A stretch of DNA of 64,000 bases from Nipponacmea schrenckii (GCA_030562195.1 JAUJPP010000003.1:10509398-10573397); one strand, 5' to 3'. Shown: positions 45,550 through 63,260, counted from the first letter of the stretch. Numbers and translations are program-made. The notes: generated by a model from the letters alone, not told the origin.

Positions 45550-46023
45550 CTGTAGATATGATAGCAACTAAAAACGGATCAAGGTAACCAAAGTATTCTT
45601 ACACTTGATGAGATGTGCAAAAGCAGTTGCTTTAAACATATTGAGACCGAAAGAATTGCAGAAGCACTTTCAATGAAAGTTATTAAACCATCGTGCCAGT
45701 CAATTTTACTTCTAAATTGATGACAAAGTTGGGTAAACTAATGTCAATATCATAGTTTTTCATAATGCCTTTTCATTCAGCTTGTAACGGTTTTTGTGAG
45801 CTTTTAAATGGCACCCTACAATCCGTGATACGAAAAGTACGTGCAGAGAAGCATAAGAAACGGGCCGATCACTCTCAGAGTAAGGAATCTGTACAGGACA
45901 CTTTTAGTTTCAGCCTTATGTGGTAGACGTGTTCCCGAAATTACAAAATGGTTTTGTATTGATTTCAGATTATTAAATCGTATAACTGGAATTGGACCTG
46001 AACCTATGCCAATGAAAACATAA
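45550..46023 (+). pseudogene. Ty3/gypsy-type retroelement debris (integrase and RT fragments)
   Basis: Frames broken by stops carry an integrase-like phrase MPFHSACNGFCELLNGTLQS (compare the usual PYHP..NG..ERFN.TL) at about 45770-45830. An RT-like phrase, EITKWFCIDFRLLNRITG followed by EPMPMK, lies at about 45935-46020 (compare the usual FCVDYR.LN.iT). The order integrase then RT is the reverse of an intact gypsy element, so the pieces are rearranged. A few satellite-like units lie just before it (45470-45530). Confidence 0.6.
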
Positions 46024-47039
46024 TATAAAGAAAGTGATTATCGTGAGCATCATCATGTGTGTTAATATTTTTTTGGGAGCAAGTGGTGATCGTCAATATC
46101 ATCATGTGTGTTAATTGTTTTGGAAACAATTGATGGTCTTGAATATCATGAAGTATGTTTTATTATTTTGGAAGAGAGTGATTATCATATCATAATCATG
46201 TACGTTATATTGCTTATTGTTTTGGAAGAAAGTGATGATCTTCATCATATAGGTAATATTGTTTTAGAAACAAATGATGATCGTGAATATCATCATATTT
46301 TGTTTTGGAAGCAAGTGATGATTTTGAATATCATCATCATGTGAGTATATATTTTTTTTTGAGGCAATTGGTGATCGTGAATACCATCATGTGTGTATTT
46401 ATTGCTTAAGAAGAAGGTTATGATCGCGAAAATCATGATGTATGTTTTATTATTTTCGAAGAGAGTGATGATCGCGAATATAATCATGTACGTTATATTG
46501 CTTATTGTTTTGGAAGAAAGTGATGATCTTCATCATATGGGTAATATTGTTTTAGAAACAAATGATGATCGTGAATATCATCATATATTGTTTTGGAAGC
46601 AAGTGATGATTTTGAATATCATAATCATGTGAGTATATATTTTTTTTTTGAAGCAATTGGTGATCGTGAATACCATCATGTGTGTATTTATTGCTTTAGA
46701 AGAAGGTTATGATCGCGAATATCATGATGTATGTTTTATTATTTTGGAAGAGAGTGATGATCGCGAATATCATAATCATGTGTGTTATATTGCTGAAGAA
46801 GAAAGTGAGAATGCGAATATCATTGTTTTGGAAGAAAGTGGTGATCGTGAATTTCATCTTCTTGTGTGTTAATATTATTTTAGAAGAAAGTGATGATCGT
46901 GAATATCATCTCGTGTGTATATATTGTTTTGGAAAAAAAGTGATGATCTTCCTCATAATTATGTGTTATATTGTTTTGGAAGCAAGTGAAAATCGTGAAT
47001 ATCATCACCTTGTGCGAATATTTTGTTTTGGAAGCAAGT

Positions 47040-48090
47040 GGTGATCGTGAATACCATAATGTGTGTTTTTATTGCTTTAAAGGAAGTTTATGATCTCGAA
47101 TATCATGATGTATTATATATGTTTTATTATTTTGGAAGAGATTGATGATCACGAATATTATAATCATGTGCGTTATATTGCTTAAAAAGAAAGTGATGAT
47201 CGCGAATATAATCCATATATTTATAATGTTTTGGAAGAAAGTGATGATCGTGAATGTCACCTCGTGTGTATATATTATTTTGGAAGAAAGTGATGATCGT
47301 GAATATCATCTCGTGTGAATATATTTTTTTGGAAGAAAGTGATGATCTTCATCATATGTGTTATATTGTTTTCGAAGCAAGTGATGATCGTGAATACCAT
47401 CATGTGTGTATTTATTGTGTTAAAGAAGTTATGATCGCGAATATCATGATGTATGTTTTATTACTTTGGAAGAAGTAAAGAAAGTGATGATCGTGAATAT
47501 CACTGTGTGAATATATTATTTTGGAAGAAAGTGATGATCTTCATCATGTGTGTATGTATATCGTTTTGGAAGCAAGTGGTGATCGTGAATACCATCATGT
47601 GTGTATTTATTGTGTTAGAAGAAGGTTATGATCGCGAATATCATGATGTATGTTTTATTATTTTGGAAGAGAGTAATGATCGCGAATATTATAATCATTT
47701 GTGTTATTTGGCTTTAGAAGAAAGTGGTGATTGCGAATATCATCCATATATTTATATTGTTTTGGAAGAAAGTGCTGATCGTGAATTTTATCTAGCGTGT
47801 ATATATTATTTTGAAAGAATGTGATGATCTTTATCATATGTGTTATATTGTTTTGGAAGCAAGTGATGATCGTAAATCATCATCATGTGTGTATATATAT
47901 TGTTTTGGAAGCAAGTGGTGGTCGTGAATACCATGATGTGTGTATTTATTGCTTTAGAAGAGAGTGATGATCGCGAATATCTTAATCATGTGTGTTATAT
48001 AACTTAAAGAAGAAAGTGATGATCGCGAATATCATCTATATATTTATAATGTTTTGGAAGAAAGTGATAATCTTGAATTTCATCGTGTGT
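47040..48090 (+). repeat. Satellite module P, first copy
   Basis: Matches 50180-51230 (offset about 3141-3144) and 57140-58050. It is followed directly by module R, without the Q module that follows the other P copies. Confidence 0.8.
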
Positions 48091-51000
48091 GTTAATATTA
48101 TTTTAGAAGAAAGTGATGCTCGCGAATATCATCTATATATTTATATAATTATGTGTGTATAATATGTTTGTATTTATTGCTATAGAAGAAGGTTATGATC
48201 GCGAATTTCATGATGAATAATTTATTATTTTGCAAGAGAGTGATAGTCGCGAATATCATAGCCATGTGTGTTATATTGCTTAAGAAGAAAGTGATAATGC
48301 GAATACCATCTATATATTTATATTGTTTTGGAAGAAAGTGGCGATTGTGAATTTCATCGTGTGTGTTAATATTATTTTAGAAGATTGTGATGATCTTTAC
48401 CATATGTGTTATATTGTTTTGGAAGCAAGTGATGATCGTGAATATCATCATGTGTGTATTTATTGCTTTAGAAGAAGGTTATTTTATTATTTTGGAAGAG
48501 AGCAATGATCGCGAATATCATGATTTATGATGTATGGTTTATTATTTTGGAAGAGAGTGATGTTCGCGAATATCATGATAATGTATGTTTTATTATTTTG
48601 GAAGAGAGTGATGATCGCGAATATTATTATGATGTGCGTTATATTGCTTTAAAAAAGTGATGATCAGGAATATCATCTATATTATATTTAAATAGTTTTG
48701 GAAGAAAGAGATGAACTTGAATTTCGTCGTGTGTTGATATTATTTTAGAAGAAAGTGATGATCGTGAAAATCATCTCGCGTGTATATATTATTTTGGAAG
48801 AAAGTGATGATCTTCATCATATGTGTTGTATTGTTTTGGAAGAAAGTGGTGATCGTGAATACCATCATGTGTGTATTTATTGCTTTAGAAGAAGGTTATG
48901 ATCGCAAATATCATGATGTTTTTTTTATTATTTTGGAAGAGAGTAATGATCGCGAATATCATGATCATGTGTATTATATACTTAAGAAGAAAGTGATGAT
49001 GGCGAATATCATCTATATACTTATATTGGTTTAGAAGAAAGTGATGATCTTCATCATAAGTGTTATATTGTTTTGGAAGAAAGTGACGATCTTCATCATA
49101 AGTGTTCTATTGTTTTGGAAGAAAGTGATGATCTTTATCATAAGTGTTATATTGTTTTAGAAGAGAGTGATGATCGTGAATATCATCTCGTGTGTATATA
49201 TTATTTTGGAAGAAAGTGATGATCTTCATCATATGTGTTATATTGTTTTGGAAGAAAGTCATGATCGTTAATATCATCATCATGTGTGTATATATATTGT
49301 TTTGGATGCAAGTGGTGATCGTGAAAACCATGTTTTGGAAGAAAGTGATTATCTTTATCATAAGTGTTATATTGTTTTAGAAGAAAGTGATGATCGTGAA
49401 TATCATCTCGTGTGTATATATTATTTTGGAAGAAAGTGATGATCTTTATCATATATGTTATATTTTTTTGGAAGAAAGTCATGATCGTTAATATCATCAT
49501 CATGTGTGTATATATATTGTTTTGGATGCAAGTGGTGATCGTGAATACCATCATATGTGTATTCATTGCTTTAGAAGAAGATTATGATCGCGAATATCAT
49601 GATGAATGCTTTATTATTTTGGAAGATAGTGATAATCGCGAATATCATAATCATGAGTGTTATATTGCTGAAGAAGAAAGTGGTGATTGCGAATATCATC
49701 CATATATATATATATTGTTTTGGAAGAAAGTGGTGATCGTGAATTGCATCGTGTATGTTAATATTATTTGAGAAAAAAGTTATGATCGTGAATATCATCT
49801 CGTGTGTATATATTATTTTGGAAGAAAGTGATGATCTCTATCATATGTGTTATATTGTTTTGGAAGCAAGTGATGATCGTAGATATCATCATCATGTGTG
49901 TATATATATTGTTTTGGAAGCAATTGGTGGTCGGGAATACCATCGTGTTTGTATTTATTGCTTTAGAAGAAAGTGACGATCGCGAATATCATCCACATAT
50001 TTATATTGTTTTGGAAGAAAGTGATAATTTTCCTCATCAAATTATATGTTATATTGTTTTGGAAGCAAGTGATGATCGTGAATACCATCACCTTGTGCGT
50101 ATATTTTGTTTTGGAAGCAAGTGATGATCGTGAATATCATCATCATGTGTATATACCGGTATATTGTTTTGGAAGCAAGTAGTGATCGTGAATACCATCA
50201 TGTTTGTATTTATTGCTTTAGAAGAAGTTTATGATCGCAAATATCATGATGTATGATATATGTTTCATTATTTTGGAAGAGATTGATGATCGCGAATATT
50301 ACAAGCATGTGTGTTATATTGCTTAAAAAGAAAGTGATGATCGCGAATATCATCCATATATTTATAATGTTTTGGAAGAAAGTGATGATCGTGAATGTCA
50401 CCTCGTGTGTATATATTATTTTGGAAGAAAGTGATGATCGTGAATATCATCTCGTGTGAATATATTTTTTTGGAAGAAAGTGATGATCTTCATCATATGT
50501 GTTATATTGTTTTCGAAGCAAGTGATGATCGTGAATACCATCATGTGTGTATTTATTGTGTTAAAGAAGGTTATGATCGCGAATATCATGATGTATGTTT
50601 TATTACTTTGGAAGAGAGTAAAGAAAGTGATGATCGTGAATATCATCTCGTGTGAATATATTATTTTGGAAGAAAGTGATGATCTTCATCATGTGTGTAT
50701 GTATATCGTTTTGGAAGCAAGTGGTGATCGTGAATACCATCATGTGTGTATTTATTGTGTTAAAGAAGGTTATGATCGCGAATATCATGATGTATGTTTT
50801 ATTATTTTGGAAGAGAGTAATGATCGCGAATATTATAATCATTTGTGTTATTTGGCATTAGAAGAAAGTGGTGATTGCGAATATCATCCATATATTTATA
50901 TTGTTTTGGAAGAGAGTGCTGATCGTGAATTTTATCTAGCGTGTATATATTATTTTGAAAGAATGTGATGATCTTTATCATATGTGTTATATTGTTTTGG

Positions 51001-52662
51001 AAGCAAGTGATGATCGTAAATCATCATCATGTGTGTATATATATTGTTTTGGAAGCAAGTGGTGGTCGTGAATACCATGATGTGTGTATTTATTGCTTTA
51101 GAAGAGAGTGATGATCGCGAATATCTTAATCATGTGTGTTATATAACTTAAAGAAGAAAGTGATGATCGCGAATATCATCTATATATTTATATAGTTTTG
51201 GAAGAAAGTGATAATCTTGAATTTCATCGTGTGTGTTAATATTATTTTAGAAGAAAGTGATGATCGTGAATATCATCTCGCGTGTATATATTGTTTAGGA
51301 AGAATGTGATGATCTTCATCATAATTATGTGTTATATTGTTTTGGAAGCAAGTGAATATCATCATCATGTGTGTATATATTGTTTTGGAAGCAGAATCGT
51401 GAAAACCTTCATGTGTGCATTTATTGCTTTAGAAGAAAGTGATGATCATCGATATATTTATAATGTTTTGGAAGAATGGGAGGATCGTGAATTTCATCGT
51501 GTGTGTTAATATTATTTTAGAAGAAAGTGATGATCGTAAATATCATCATCTTGTGTGTATATATATTGTTTTGGAAGCAAGTGGTGATCGTGAATATCAT
51601 AATCATGTGTGTTATATTCCTTTAGAGGAAAGTGGTGATCGCGAATATCATCCATCTATTTATATTGTTTTGGAAGAAAGTGATAATCGTGAAATTCATC
51701 ATGTGTTTTAATATTATTTTGGAAGAAAGAAATAATCTTCATCATATGTGTTATTTTATTTTGGAAGCAAGTGAAAATCGTAAATATCGTCATCATGTGT
51801 GTCGTGATCGTGAAGTTCAACATGTGTGTATTTATTGCTTTAAAAGAAGTTTATGATCGCGAATATCATGGTGTATGATGTATGTTTTATTTTTTTGGAA
51901 GAGATTGATGATCGCGAATATTATAATTATGTGCGTTATATTGCTTAAAAAGAAAGTGATGATCGCGAATATCATCCATATATTTATATTGTTTTGGAAG
52001 AAAGTGATGATCGTGAATTTTATCTAGCGTGTATATATTATTTGGAAAGAATGTGATGATCTTCATCATATGTGTTATATTGGTTTGGAAGCAAGTGCTG
52101 ATCGTGAATATCATCATTATATGTGTATATTGTTTTTGAAGAAAGTGCTGATCGCGAATATCATCTATATATTTATATAGTTTTGGAAGAATGTGATGAT
52201 CTTGAATTTCATCGTTTGTGTTAATATTATTTAAGAAGAAAGTGATGATCGTGAATATCATCTCGTGTGTATATATTATTTTGGAAGAAAGTGATGATCT
52301 TCATCATATGTGTTATATTGTTTTGGAAGCAAGTGAAAATCGTGCATATCATCATCATGTGTGTATATATATTGTTTTGGAAGCAAATGGTGATCGTGAA
52401 TATCATCATCATGTGTGTATATATATTGTTTAGAAGTAATTCGTGGTCGGGAATGCCATCATGTGTGTATTTATTGCTTTACAAGAAGTTTATGATCGCG
52501 AATATCATGATGTATGTTATATTATTTTGGAAGAGTGTGATGATCGCGAATATCTTAATCATGTGTGTTATATAACTCAAAGAAAAAAGTGATGATCGCG
52601 AATATCATCTTTATATTTATATAGTTTCTGAAGAAAGTGAAAATCTTGAATTTCATCGTGTG
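48091..52662 (+). repeat. Satellite superunit 1 (modules R-P-Q, about 4.57 kb)
   Basis: R (48091-50180), P (50180-51230) and Q (51230-52662). It begins GTTAATATTATTTTAGAAGA then AAGTGATGCTCGCG. This is the most complete unit and is used here as the reference. Confidence 0.85.
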
Positions 52663-55150
<2,488 letters not shown>

Positions 55151-58100
55151 GTTAATATTATTTTAGAAGAAAGTGATGCTCGCGAATATCATCTATATAT
55201 TTATATAATTATGTGTGTATAATATGTTTGTATTTATTGCTATAGAAGAAGGTTATGATCGCGAATTTCATGATGAATAATTTATTATTTTGCAAGAGAG
55301 TGATGGTCGCGAATACCATAGTCATGTGTGTTATATTGCTTAAGAAGAAAGTGATAATGCGAATATCATCTATATATTTATATTGTTTTGGAAGAAAGTG
55401 GTGATTGTGAATTTCATCGTGTGTGTTAATATTATTTTAGAAGATTGTGATGATCTTTACCATATGTGTTATATTGTTTTGGAAGCAAGTGATGATCGTG
55501 AATATCACCATGTGTGTATTTATTGCTTTAGAAGAAGGTTATTTTATTATTTTGGAAGAGAGCAATGATCGCGAATATCATGATTTATTATGTATGGTTT
55601 ATTATTTTGGAAGAGAGTGATGATCGCGAATATTATTATGATGTACGTTATATTGCTTTAAAAAAGTGATGATCAGGAATATCATCTATATTATATTTAA
55701 ATAGTTTTGGAAGAAAGAGATGAACTTGAATTTCGTCGTGTGTGTTAATATTATTTAAGAAGAAAGTGATGATCGTCATCATATGTGTTATATTGTTTTG
55801 GAAGAAAGTGGTGATCGCGAATACCATCATGTGTGTATTTATTGCTTTAGAAGAAGGTTATGATCGCGAATATCATGATGTTTTTTTTATTATTTTGGAA
55901 GAGAGTAATGATCGCGAATATCATGATCATGTGTATTATATAATTAAGAAGAAAGTGATGATGGCGAACATCATCTATATACTTATATTGGTTTAGAAGA
56001 AAGTGATGATCCTCATCATAAGTGTTATATTGTTTTGGGAGAAAGTGACGATCTTCATCATAAGTGTTCTATTGTTTTGGAAGAAAGTGATGATCTTCAT
56101 CATAAGTGTTATATTGTTTTAGAAGAAAGTGATGATCGTGAATATCATCTCGTGTGTATATATTATTTTGGAAGAAAGTGATGATCTTCATCATATGTGT
56201 TATATTGTTTTGGAAGAAAGTCATGATCGTTAATATCATCATCATGTGTGTATATATATTGTTTTGGATGCAAGTGGTGATCGTGAATACCATGTTTTGG
56301 AAGAAAGTGATGATCTTCATCATAAGTGTTATATTGTTTTAGAAGAAAGTGATGATCATGAATATCATCTCGTGTGTATATATTATTTTGGAAGAAAGTG
56401 ATGATCTTCATCATATATGTTATATTTTTTTGGAAGTCATGATCGTTAATATCGTCATCATGTGTGATTATATATTGTTTTGGAAGCAAGTGGTGGTGGT
56501 GAATACCATCATATGTGTATTTATTGCTTTAGAAGAAGGTTATGATCGCGAATATCATGATGAATGCTTTATTATTTTGGAAGATAGTGATAATCGCGAA
56601 TATCATAATCATGAGTGTTATATTGCTGAAGAAGAAAGTAGTGATTGCGAATATCATCCATATATATATATATATTGTTTTGGAAGAAAGTGGTGATCGT
56701 GAATTGCATCGTGTATGTTAATATTATTTGAGAAAAAAGTTATGATCGTGAATATCATCTCGTGTGTATATATTATTTTGGAAGAAAGTGATGATCTCTA
56801 TCATATGTGTTATATTGTTTTGGAAGCAAGTGATGATCATAGATATCATCATCATGTGTGTATATATATTGTTTTGGAAGCAATTGGTGGTCGAGAATAC
56901 CATCGTGTTTGTATTTATTGCTTTAGAAGAAAGTGACGATCGCGAATATCATCCACATATTTATATTGTTTTGGAAGAAAGTGATAATCTTCCTCATTAA
57001 ATTATATGTTATATTGTTTTGGAAGCAAGTGATGATCGTGAATACCATCACCTTGTGCGTATATTTTGTTTTGGAAGCAAGTGATGATCGTGAATATCAT
57101 CATCATGTGTATATACCGGTATATTGTTTTGGAAGCAAGTGGTGATCGTGAATACCATCATGTTTGTATTTATTGCTTTAGAAGAAGTTTATGATCGCAA
57201 ATATCATGATGTATGATATATGTTTCATTATTTTGGAAGAGATTGATTATCGCGAATATTATAAGCATGGTTGTTATATTGCTTAAAAAGAAAGTGATGA
57301 TCGCGAATATCATCCATATATTTATAATGCTTTGGAAGAAAGTGATGATCGTGAATGTCACCTCGTGTGTATATATTATTTTGGAAGAAAGTGATGATCG
57401 TGAATATCATCTCGTGTGAATATATTATTTTGGAAGAAAGTGATGATCTTCATCATATGTGTTATATTGTTTTCGAAGCAAGTGATGATCGTGAATATCA
57501 TCATCATGTATGTATGTATATCGTTTTTGGAAGCAAGTGGTGATCGTGAATACCATCATGTGTGTATTTATTGTGTTAGAAGAAGGCTATGATCGCGAAT
57601 ATCATGATGTATGTTTTATTATTTTGGAAGAGAGTAATGATCGCGAATATTATAATCATTTGTGTTATTTGGCTTTAGAAGAAAGTGGTGATTTCGAATA
57701 TCATCCATATATTTATATTGTTTTGGAAGAAAGTGCTGATCGTGAATTTTATCTAGCGTGTATATATTATTTTGAAAGAATGTGATGATCTTTATCATAT
57801 GTGTTATATTGTTTTGGAAGCAAGTGATGATCGTAAATCATCATCATGTGTGTATATATATTGTTTTGGAAGCAAGTGGTGGTGGTGAATACCATAATGT
57901 GTGTATTTATTGCTTTAGAAGAGAGTGATGATCGCGAATATCTTAATCATGTGTGTTATATAACTTAAAGAAGAAAGTGATCATCCTGAATATCATCTAT
58001 ATATTTATATAGTTTTGGAAGAAAGTGATAATCTTGTATTTCATCGTGTGTGTTAATATTATTTTAGAAGAAAGTGATGATCGTGAATATCATCTCGCGT

Positions 58101-59549
58101 GTATATATTGTTTAGGAAGAATGTGATGATCTTCATTATGATTATGTGTTATATTGTTTTGGAAGCAAGTGAATATCATCATCATGTGTGTATATATTGT
58201 TTTGGAAGCAGAATCGTGAAAACCATCATGTGTGCATTTATTGCTTTAGAAGAAAGTGATGATCATCGATATATTTATAATGTTTTGGAAGAATGGGAGG
58301 ATCGTGAATTTCATCGTGTGTGTTAATATTATTTTAGAAGAAAGTGATGATCGTGCATATCATCTCGTGTGAATATATTATTTTGGAAAAATGTGATGAT
58401 CTTTATCATATGTGTTATATTGTTTTGAAAGGAAGTCATTATCGTAAATATCATCATCTTGTGTGTATATATATTGTTTTGGAAGCAAGTGGTGATCGTG
58501 AATATCATAATCATGTGTGTTATATTCCTTTAGAGGAAAGTGGTGATCGCGAATATCATCCATCTATTTATATTGTTTTGGAAGAAAGTGATAATCGTGA
58601 AATTCATCGTGTGTGTTAATATTATTTTAGAAGAAAGTGATGATCGTGAATATCAACTTGTGTGTATATATATATTATTTTGGAAGAAAGAAATAATCTT
58701 CATCATATGTGTTATTTTATTTTGGAAGCAAGTGAAAATCGTAAATATCGTCATCATGTGTGTCGTGATCGTGAAGTTCAACATGTGTGTATTTATTGCT
58801 TTAAAAGAAGTTTATGATCGCGAATATCATGGTGTATGATGTATGTTTTATTTTTTTTGAAGAGATTGATGATCGCGAATATTATAATTATGTGCGTTAT
58901 ATTGCTTAAAAAGAAAGTGATGATCGCGAATATCATCCAAATATTTATATTGTTTTGGAAGAAAGTGATGATCGTGAATTTTATCTAGCGTGTATATATT
59001 ATTTGGAAAGAATGTGATGATCTTCATCATATGTGTTATATTGGTTTGGAAGCAAGTGCTGATCGTGAATATCATCATTATATGTGTATATTGTTTTTGA
59101 AGAAAGTGCTGATCGCCAATATCATCTATATATTTATATAGTTTTGGAAGAATGTGATGATCTTGAATTTCATCGTTTGTGTTAATATTATTTAAGAAGA
59201 AAGTAATGATCGTGAATATCATCTCGTGTGTATATATTATTTTGGAAGAAAGTGATGATCTTCATCATATGTGTTATATTGTTTTGGAAGCAAGTGAAAA
59301 TCGTGAATATCATCATCATGTGTAATTCGTGGTCGGGAATGCCATCATGTGTGTATTTATTGCTTTACAAGAAGTTTATGATCGCGAATATCATGATGTA
59401 TGTATCATTATTTTGGAAGAGTGTGATGATCGCAAATATCTTAATCATGTGTGTTATATAACTTAAAGAAAAAAGTGATGATCGTGAATATCATCTTTAT
59501 ACTTATATAGTTTCTGAAGAAAGTGAAAATCTTGAATTTCATCGTGTGT
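55151..59549 (+). repeat. Satellite superunit 3 (modules R-P-Q, about 4.40 kb)
   Basis: Same order as superunit 1 at an offset of about 6.82-7.06 kb. Shorter mainly through loss of a few monomers in R and near the end of Q. Confidence 0.85.
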
Positions 59550-60425
59550 GTTAGTATTATTTTAGAAGAAAGTGATGCTCGCGAATATCATCTATATATT
59601 TATATAATTATGTGCGTATAATATGTGTGTATTTATTGCTATGCTATAGAAGAAGGTTATGATCGCGAATTTCATGATGAATAATTTATTATTTTGCAAG
59701 AGAGTGATGGTCGCGAATATCATAGTCATGTGTGTTATATTGCTTAAGAAGAAAGTGATAATGCGAATATCATCTATATATTTATATTGTTTTGGAAGAA
59801 AGTGGTGATTGTGAATTTCATCGTGTGTGTTGATGTTCGCGAATATCATGATAATGTATGTTTTATTATTTTGGAAGAGAATTATGATCGCGAATATTAT
59901 AATGATGTACGTTATATTGCTTTAAAAAAGTGATGATCGCGAATATCATCCATATTATATTTATATAGTTATGGAAGAAAGTGATGAACTTGAATTTCGT
60001 CGTGTGTGTTAATATTATTTAAGAAGAAAGTGATGATCGTGAATATCATCTCTTTTGTATATATTATTTTGGAAGAAAATGATGATCTTTATCATATGCG
60101 TTATATTGTTTTGGAAGCAAGTGATGATCTTTATCATATGCGTTATATTATTTTAGAAGAAAGTGATGATCGTGAATATCATCTCGTGTGTATATATTAC
60201 TTTGGAAGAAAGTAGTGATTGTGAATTTCATCGTGTGTGTTAATATTATTTTAGAAGAAAGTAATGATCGTGAATATCATCTCGTGTGTATATATTATTT
60301 TGGAAAATGTGTTGATCTTTATCATATGCGTTATATTGCTTTGGAAGCAAGTGATGATCGTGAATATCATTATCATGTGTATATATATATTTTTTCGATG
60401 CAAGTGGTGATCGTGAAAACCAGCA
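59550..60425 (+). repeat. Satellite superunit 4, truncated
   Basis: The start of module R, then diverged monomers, ending at GTGATCGTGAAAACCAGC before unrelated sequence. Confidence 0.75.
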
Positions 60426-60479
60426 TTTCAAATTAGGTTGTTCTCGACTAGAAACTGACAAATAAGTATATTGGTTCCA

Positions 60480-62420
60480 CGATCTGCTTCAACAATGTCA
60501 GTGTAGATAAACTCCTGATTAATTATTGGGCTACAGAACCTGTTCTAAACTCATTGATATTATTTTACCAACCACGGATGCTACCATCTTCACTAGAACT
60601 GAATTCTGTCTGCTTCTGACTAGTTTAAAAAGTTCCAATAAATGTGACATCTTTTCAATATTCTTCGCGCTCCAGTGTTTAGTGAAGCGTATCCAAGTGA
60701 CTCTTTAAAACTCAGAAAAATGGAAAACGATATATTCGTATGGAGAATTAAAATTGGATTTTACTGCCACAGGATTATAAAAAAACAATCTTTAAAAATG
60801 TGTAGTTATGTGTAGTGGACTTGTAGCAGTATTTTTAATTATAAATAATGATGTTAGAACTATACGGTGACAAACCCTGGTCCAAAAACTCAGGGCCAAA
60901 CATCAAGAAATGGACATATTGTATTCCCAGCTAATGATAACGCTCAGAAAGATGTTGATATTGTTAAGCTCATCCAATCTTTAAAGTCAGATATCGCAGA
61001 TTTTAGACTAGAGGTAAAAGATTTGAATATAAAGGAAGAATTCGAAAACTTGAAGTCAGATGTGATAGCATTGAGAGAAGAATACAGTACATTATAATAC
61101 AAACTAGTTTACATAGAAAATAGATCAAAACAGAAGAATTTAATGATTTATGGTCTGAAAGAAAGTAAAAGGGAAAGTTTTGAAGATTGTGAAAAGCTTG
61201 TGAGAGATGTATTAATAAACGATTTTAAGGTTCAAGATGGGAATAATTCAAATGTAATCACCATTGAACGTATTCAACGTCTTGGTAAAAAGTCGTCAAA
61301 TCACAGGCCTATCTTAATAGTTTTCATTAACTTACGTCAATAAGATGTTATATTGCAATCCGGGCGTAAATACGCTAAAAGTGCTCAGAATAGTGAATTG
61401 TGATTATCTGAGGATTTTACTCAACGAGTGAGACAAATTCGGAAAGCACTCATACCTAAATTAAGAGATAAAAAGGAGAAAGATTCTAGCTCACATGCGT
61501 TCCTGAAAAACGATAAACTAATCATCGACTGTGTTCACGAATGACATCGATTCAAATATAATCCGTGTCGACAAAGATGGAAAATAGCAACAACTCAATT
61601 ATTATGAACCACCTACAAACACTTATAATAAACTTAAGCTTATTTCATGGAATATTGAATACAAACTTTCGAATAACTATGAATGTGTGTCTGAATTTGT
61701 CAAAAAATGTGATATTTGTGGTTTTATAGAAACATTTCATAGAGTGACAACTTTGATGATACATTCCCAGGCTATTTTCACTATGATCTTGCAAGGCGAA
61801 TTTAAACCGAAAGAGCTTCCGGTGGAGTGGTTATATTTATTAAACAAAGGCTCGAAAGTGTTACTGAAATTCTTGAGTATGAAGATACTTGTGAAAAAAT
61901 TTTGGGGTTGAAATTTAGTTTAACTAAATTTGGTAGAAATAAGGATTTGATTGTCGGTTGGTTTATGTTCCTCCAGAAGGGTCTGTGTTTTACCATGGAA
62001 AATCTACAAAACGTAACATTGTTAATGTACAAGCTGCCATTAGTGATATAAGACGGAGATTCCCACAAGATGATTTGATACTCATTGGAGACTTTAATTC
62101 CAGAACTGGATCGCTAGACGATTACATATTTCCAGATGAAAGTGACTTTATTCCTATATCAAAAATAAGTATGCGATATAAGTCTTGAACATGACCAGAT
62201 TATAAACTATAGAAGTAATAAAGACACAGTGGTAAACAATTTTGGACGAATTCTAATTGATACCTGTCTTTACTTTGAACTTATGATTATAAATGGACGG
62301 GTAACTCCAAATCTAGCAGGCGAATATACTTATATTAAATAAAGAACTTTTGCAAAAAACAGTGTCATCAGTGTTCTAAGTCGACCGTATGTTGTTAAAT
62401 ATTTTGTCAGTTCAGATGTG
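60480..62420 (+). pseudogene. Non-LTR retrotransposon (CR1/L2-like) 5' part, decayed
   Basis: ORF1-type sequence: TNPGPKTQGQTS at about 60870, a charged helical region, a stop at 61095-61097, then NLMIYGLKESKRESFEDCEK, ITIERIQRLGKKSSNHRPI, LSEDFTQRVRQIRKAL and NDKLIID. An endonuclease (EEP) region follows in shifting frames: KLISWNIE, VIFIKQRLE, VYVPPEGSVFYHG, LILIGDFNSRTG (catalytic D-x-N) and GRILIDTCLYFELMIINGR. At least five stops or frame changes make it non-functional. The RT region is not reached. Confidence 0.8.
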
Positions 62421-63260
62421 TCAAATTATAATTAGGCATGTAAAAGTTAGCTGTTGTCTTTTAGCTGTTGTCTTTAGCGGAAGCTGATATTTGGCCAATA
62501 GAAAAGTCCTCGTGCATTACGTCATAATTTAAGTCTGTCGCCATCTTTTCATATTGTCATTTTTCATTCATAATCAGTTATGTTCAGTTCATATTTTAGT
62601 CTTAATGACCTAACATCATTGTAAGGCAGGAGGGTCACTATTTCCAAGTATTATACCATTGTATTATGCAGCGTCTTTCTCCTGTAACACATTTGTTTAT
62701 TCAGAATATTAATTTCAATATGACTAAAATCTACAACTTGGTCAAATGTGAAATTGATAAATGTCAGTCGCAATAGTCATGTCAATATTTTAAGTTATTT
62801 TCTGTTATCTTGTCTATGTTATAATTACCTTTGAATTATGTCTGTCTACCGCAATAGGTCAATTCTCTGTTATTTAGTCATTATTGTAGTCGTAACCTTG
62901 TCACATATTCCATATCATTTTAGTGAATTAGATTATGTCCCTGCTATTTGGGAACGTGGTTTTACAATCATCCGTCCAATTGTACAGTCATATCATTGTC
63001 TTATTATTGTCATATAATGTCTTTTCAGAATTTACCGAAACAATGAATTAATGAAATATTGATGTAGATCTATTAATATATTGAAGATTACAAGTCCATA
63101 TAAGCTTACTATAAATCATGAACTAGCAAGTGATTAAATTAAAGTCATTAAAGTCAACAACAGTCTCCAGTCATTATTTTCATGTTTCATATTACGGAAC
63201 ATCAGCCTGCCACATAATCCGTCCTTAATGACACTAGCTAGGGATCAAAAACAATCTGGT
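62420..63260. mobile_element. Insertion inside the retrotransposon remnant
   Basis: About 0.84 kb with no retrotransposon homology sits between the endonuclease's penultimate strand (VVKYFVSSDVSNY) and its final SKHFRISCELNL. It is non-coding, with a short direct repeat TTAGCTGTTGTCTTT near 62448 and 62460. Neither inverted ends nor a clear target duplication were seen, so boundaries are approximate. Confidence 0.45.
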
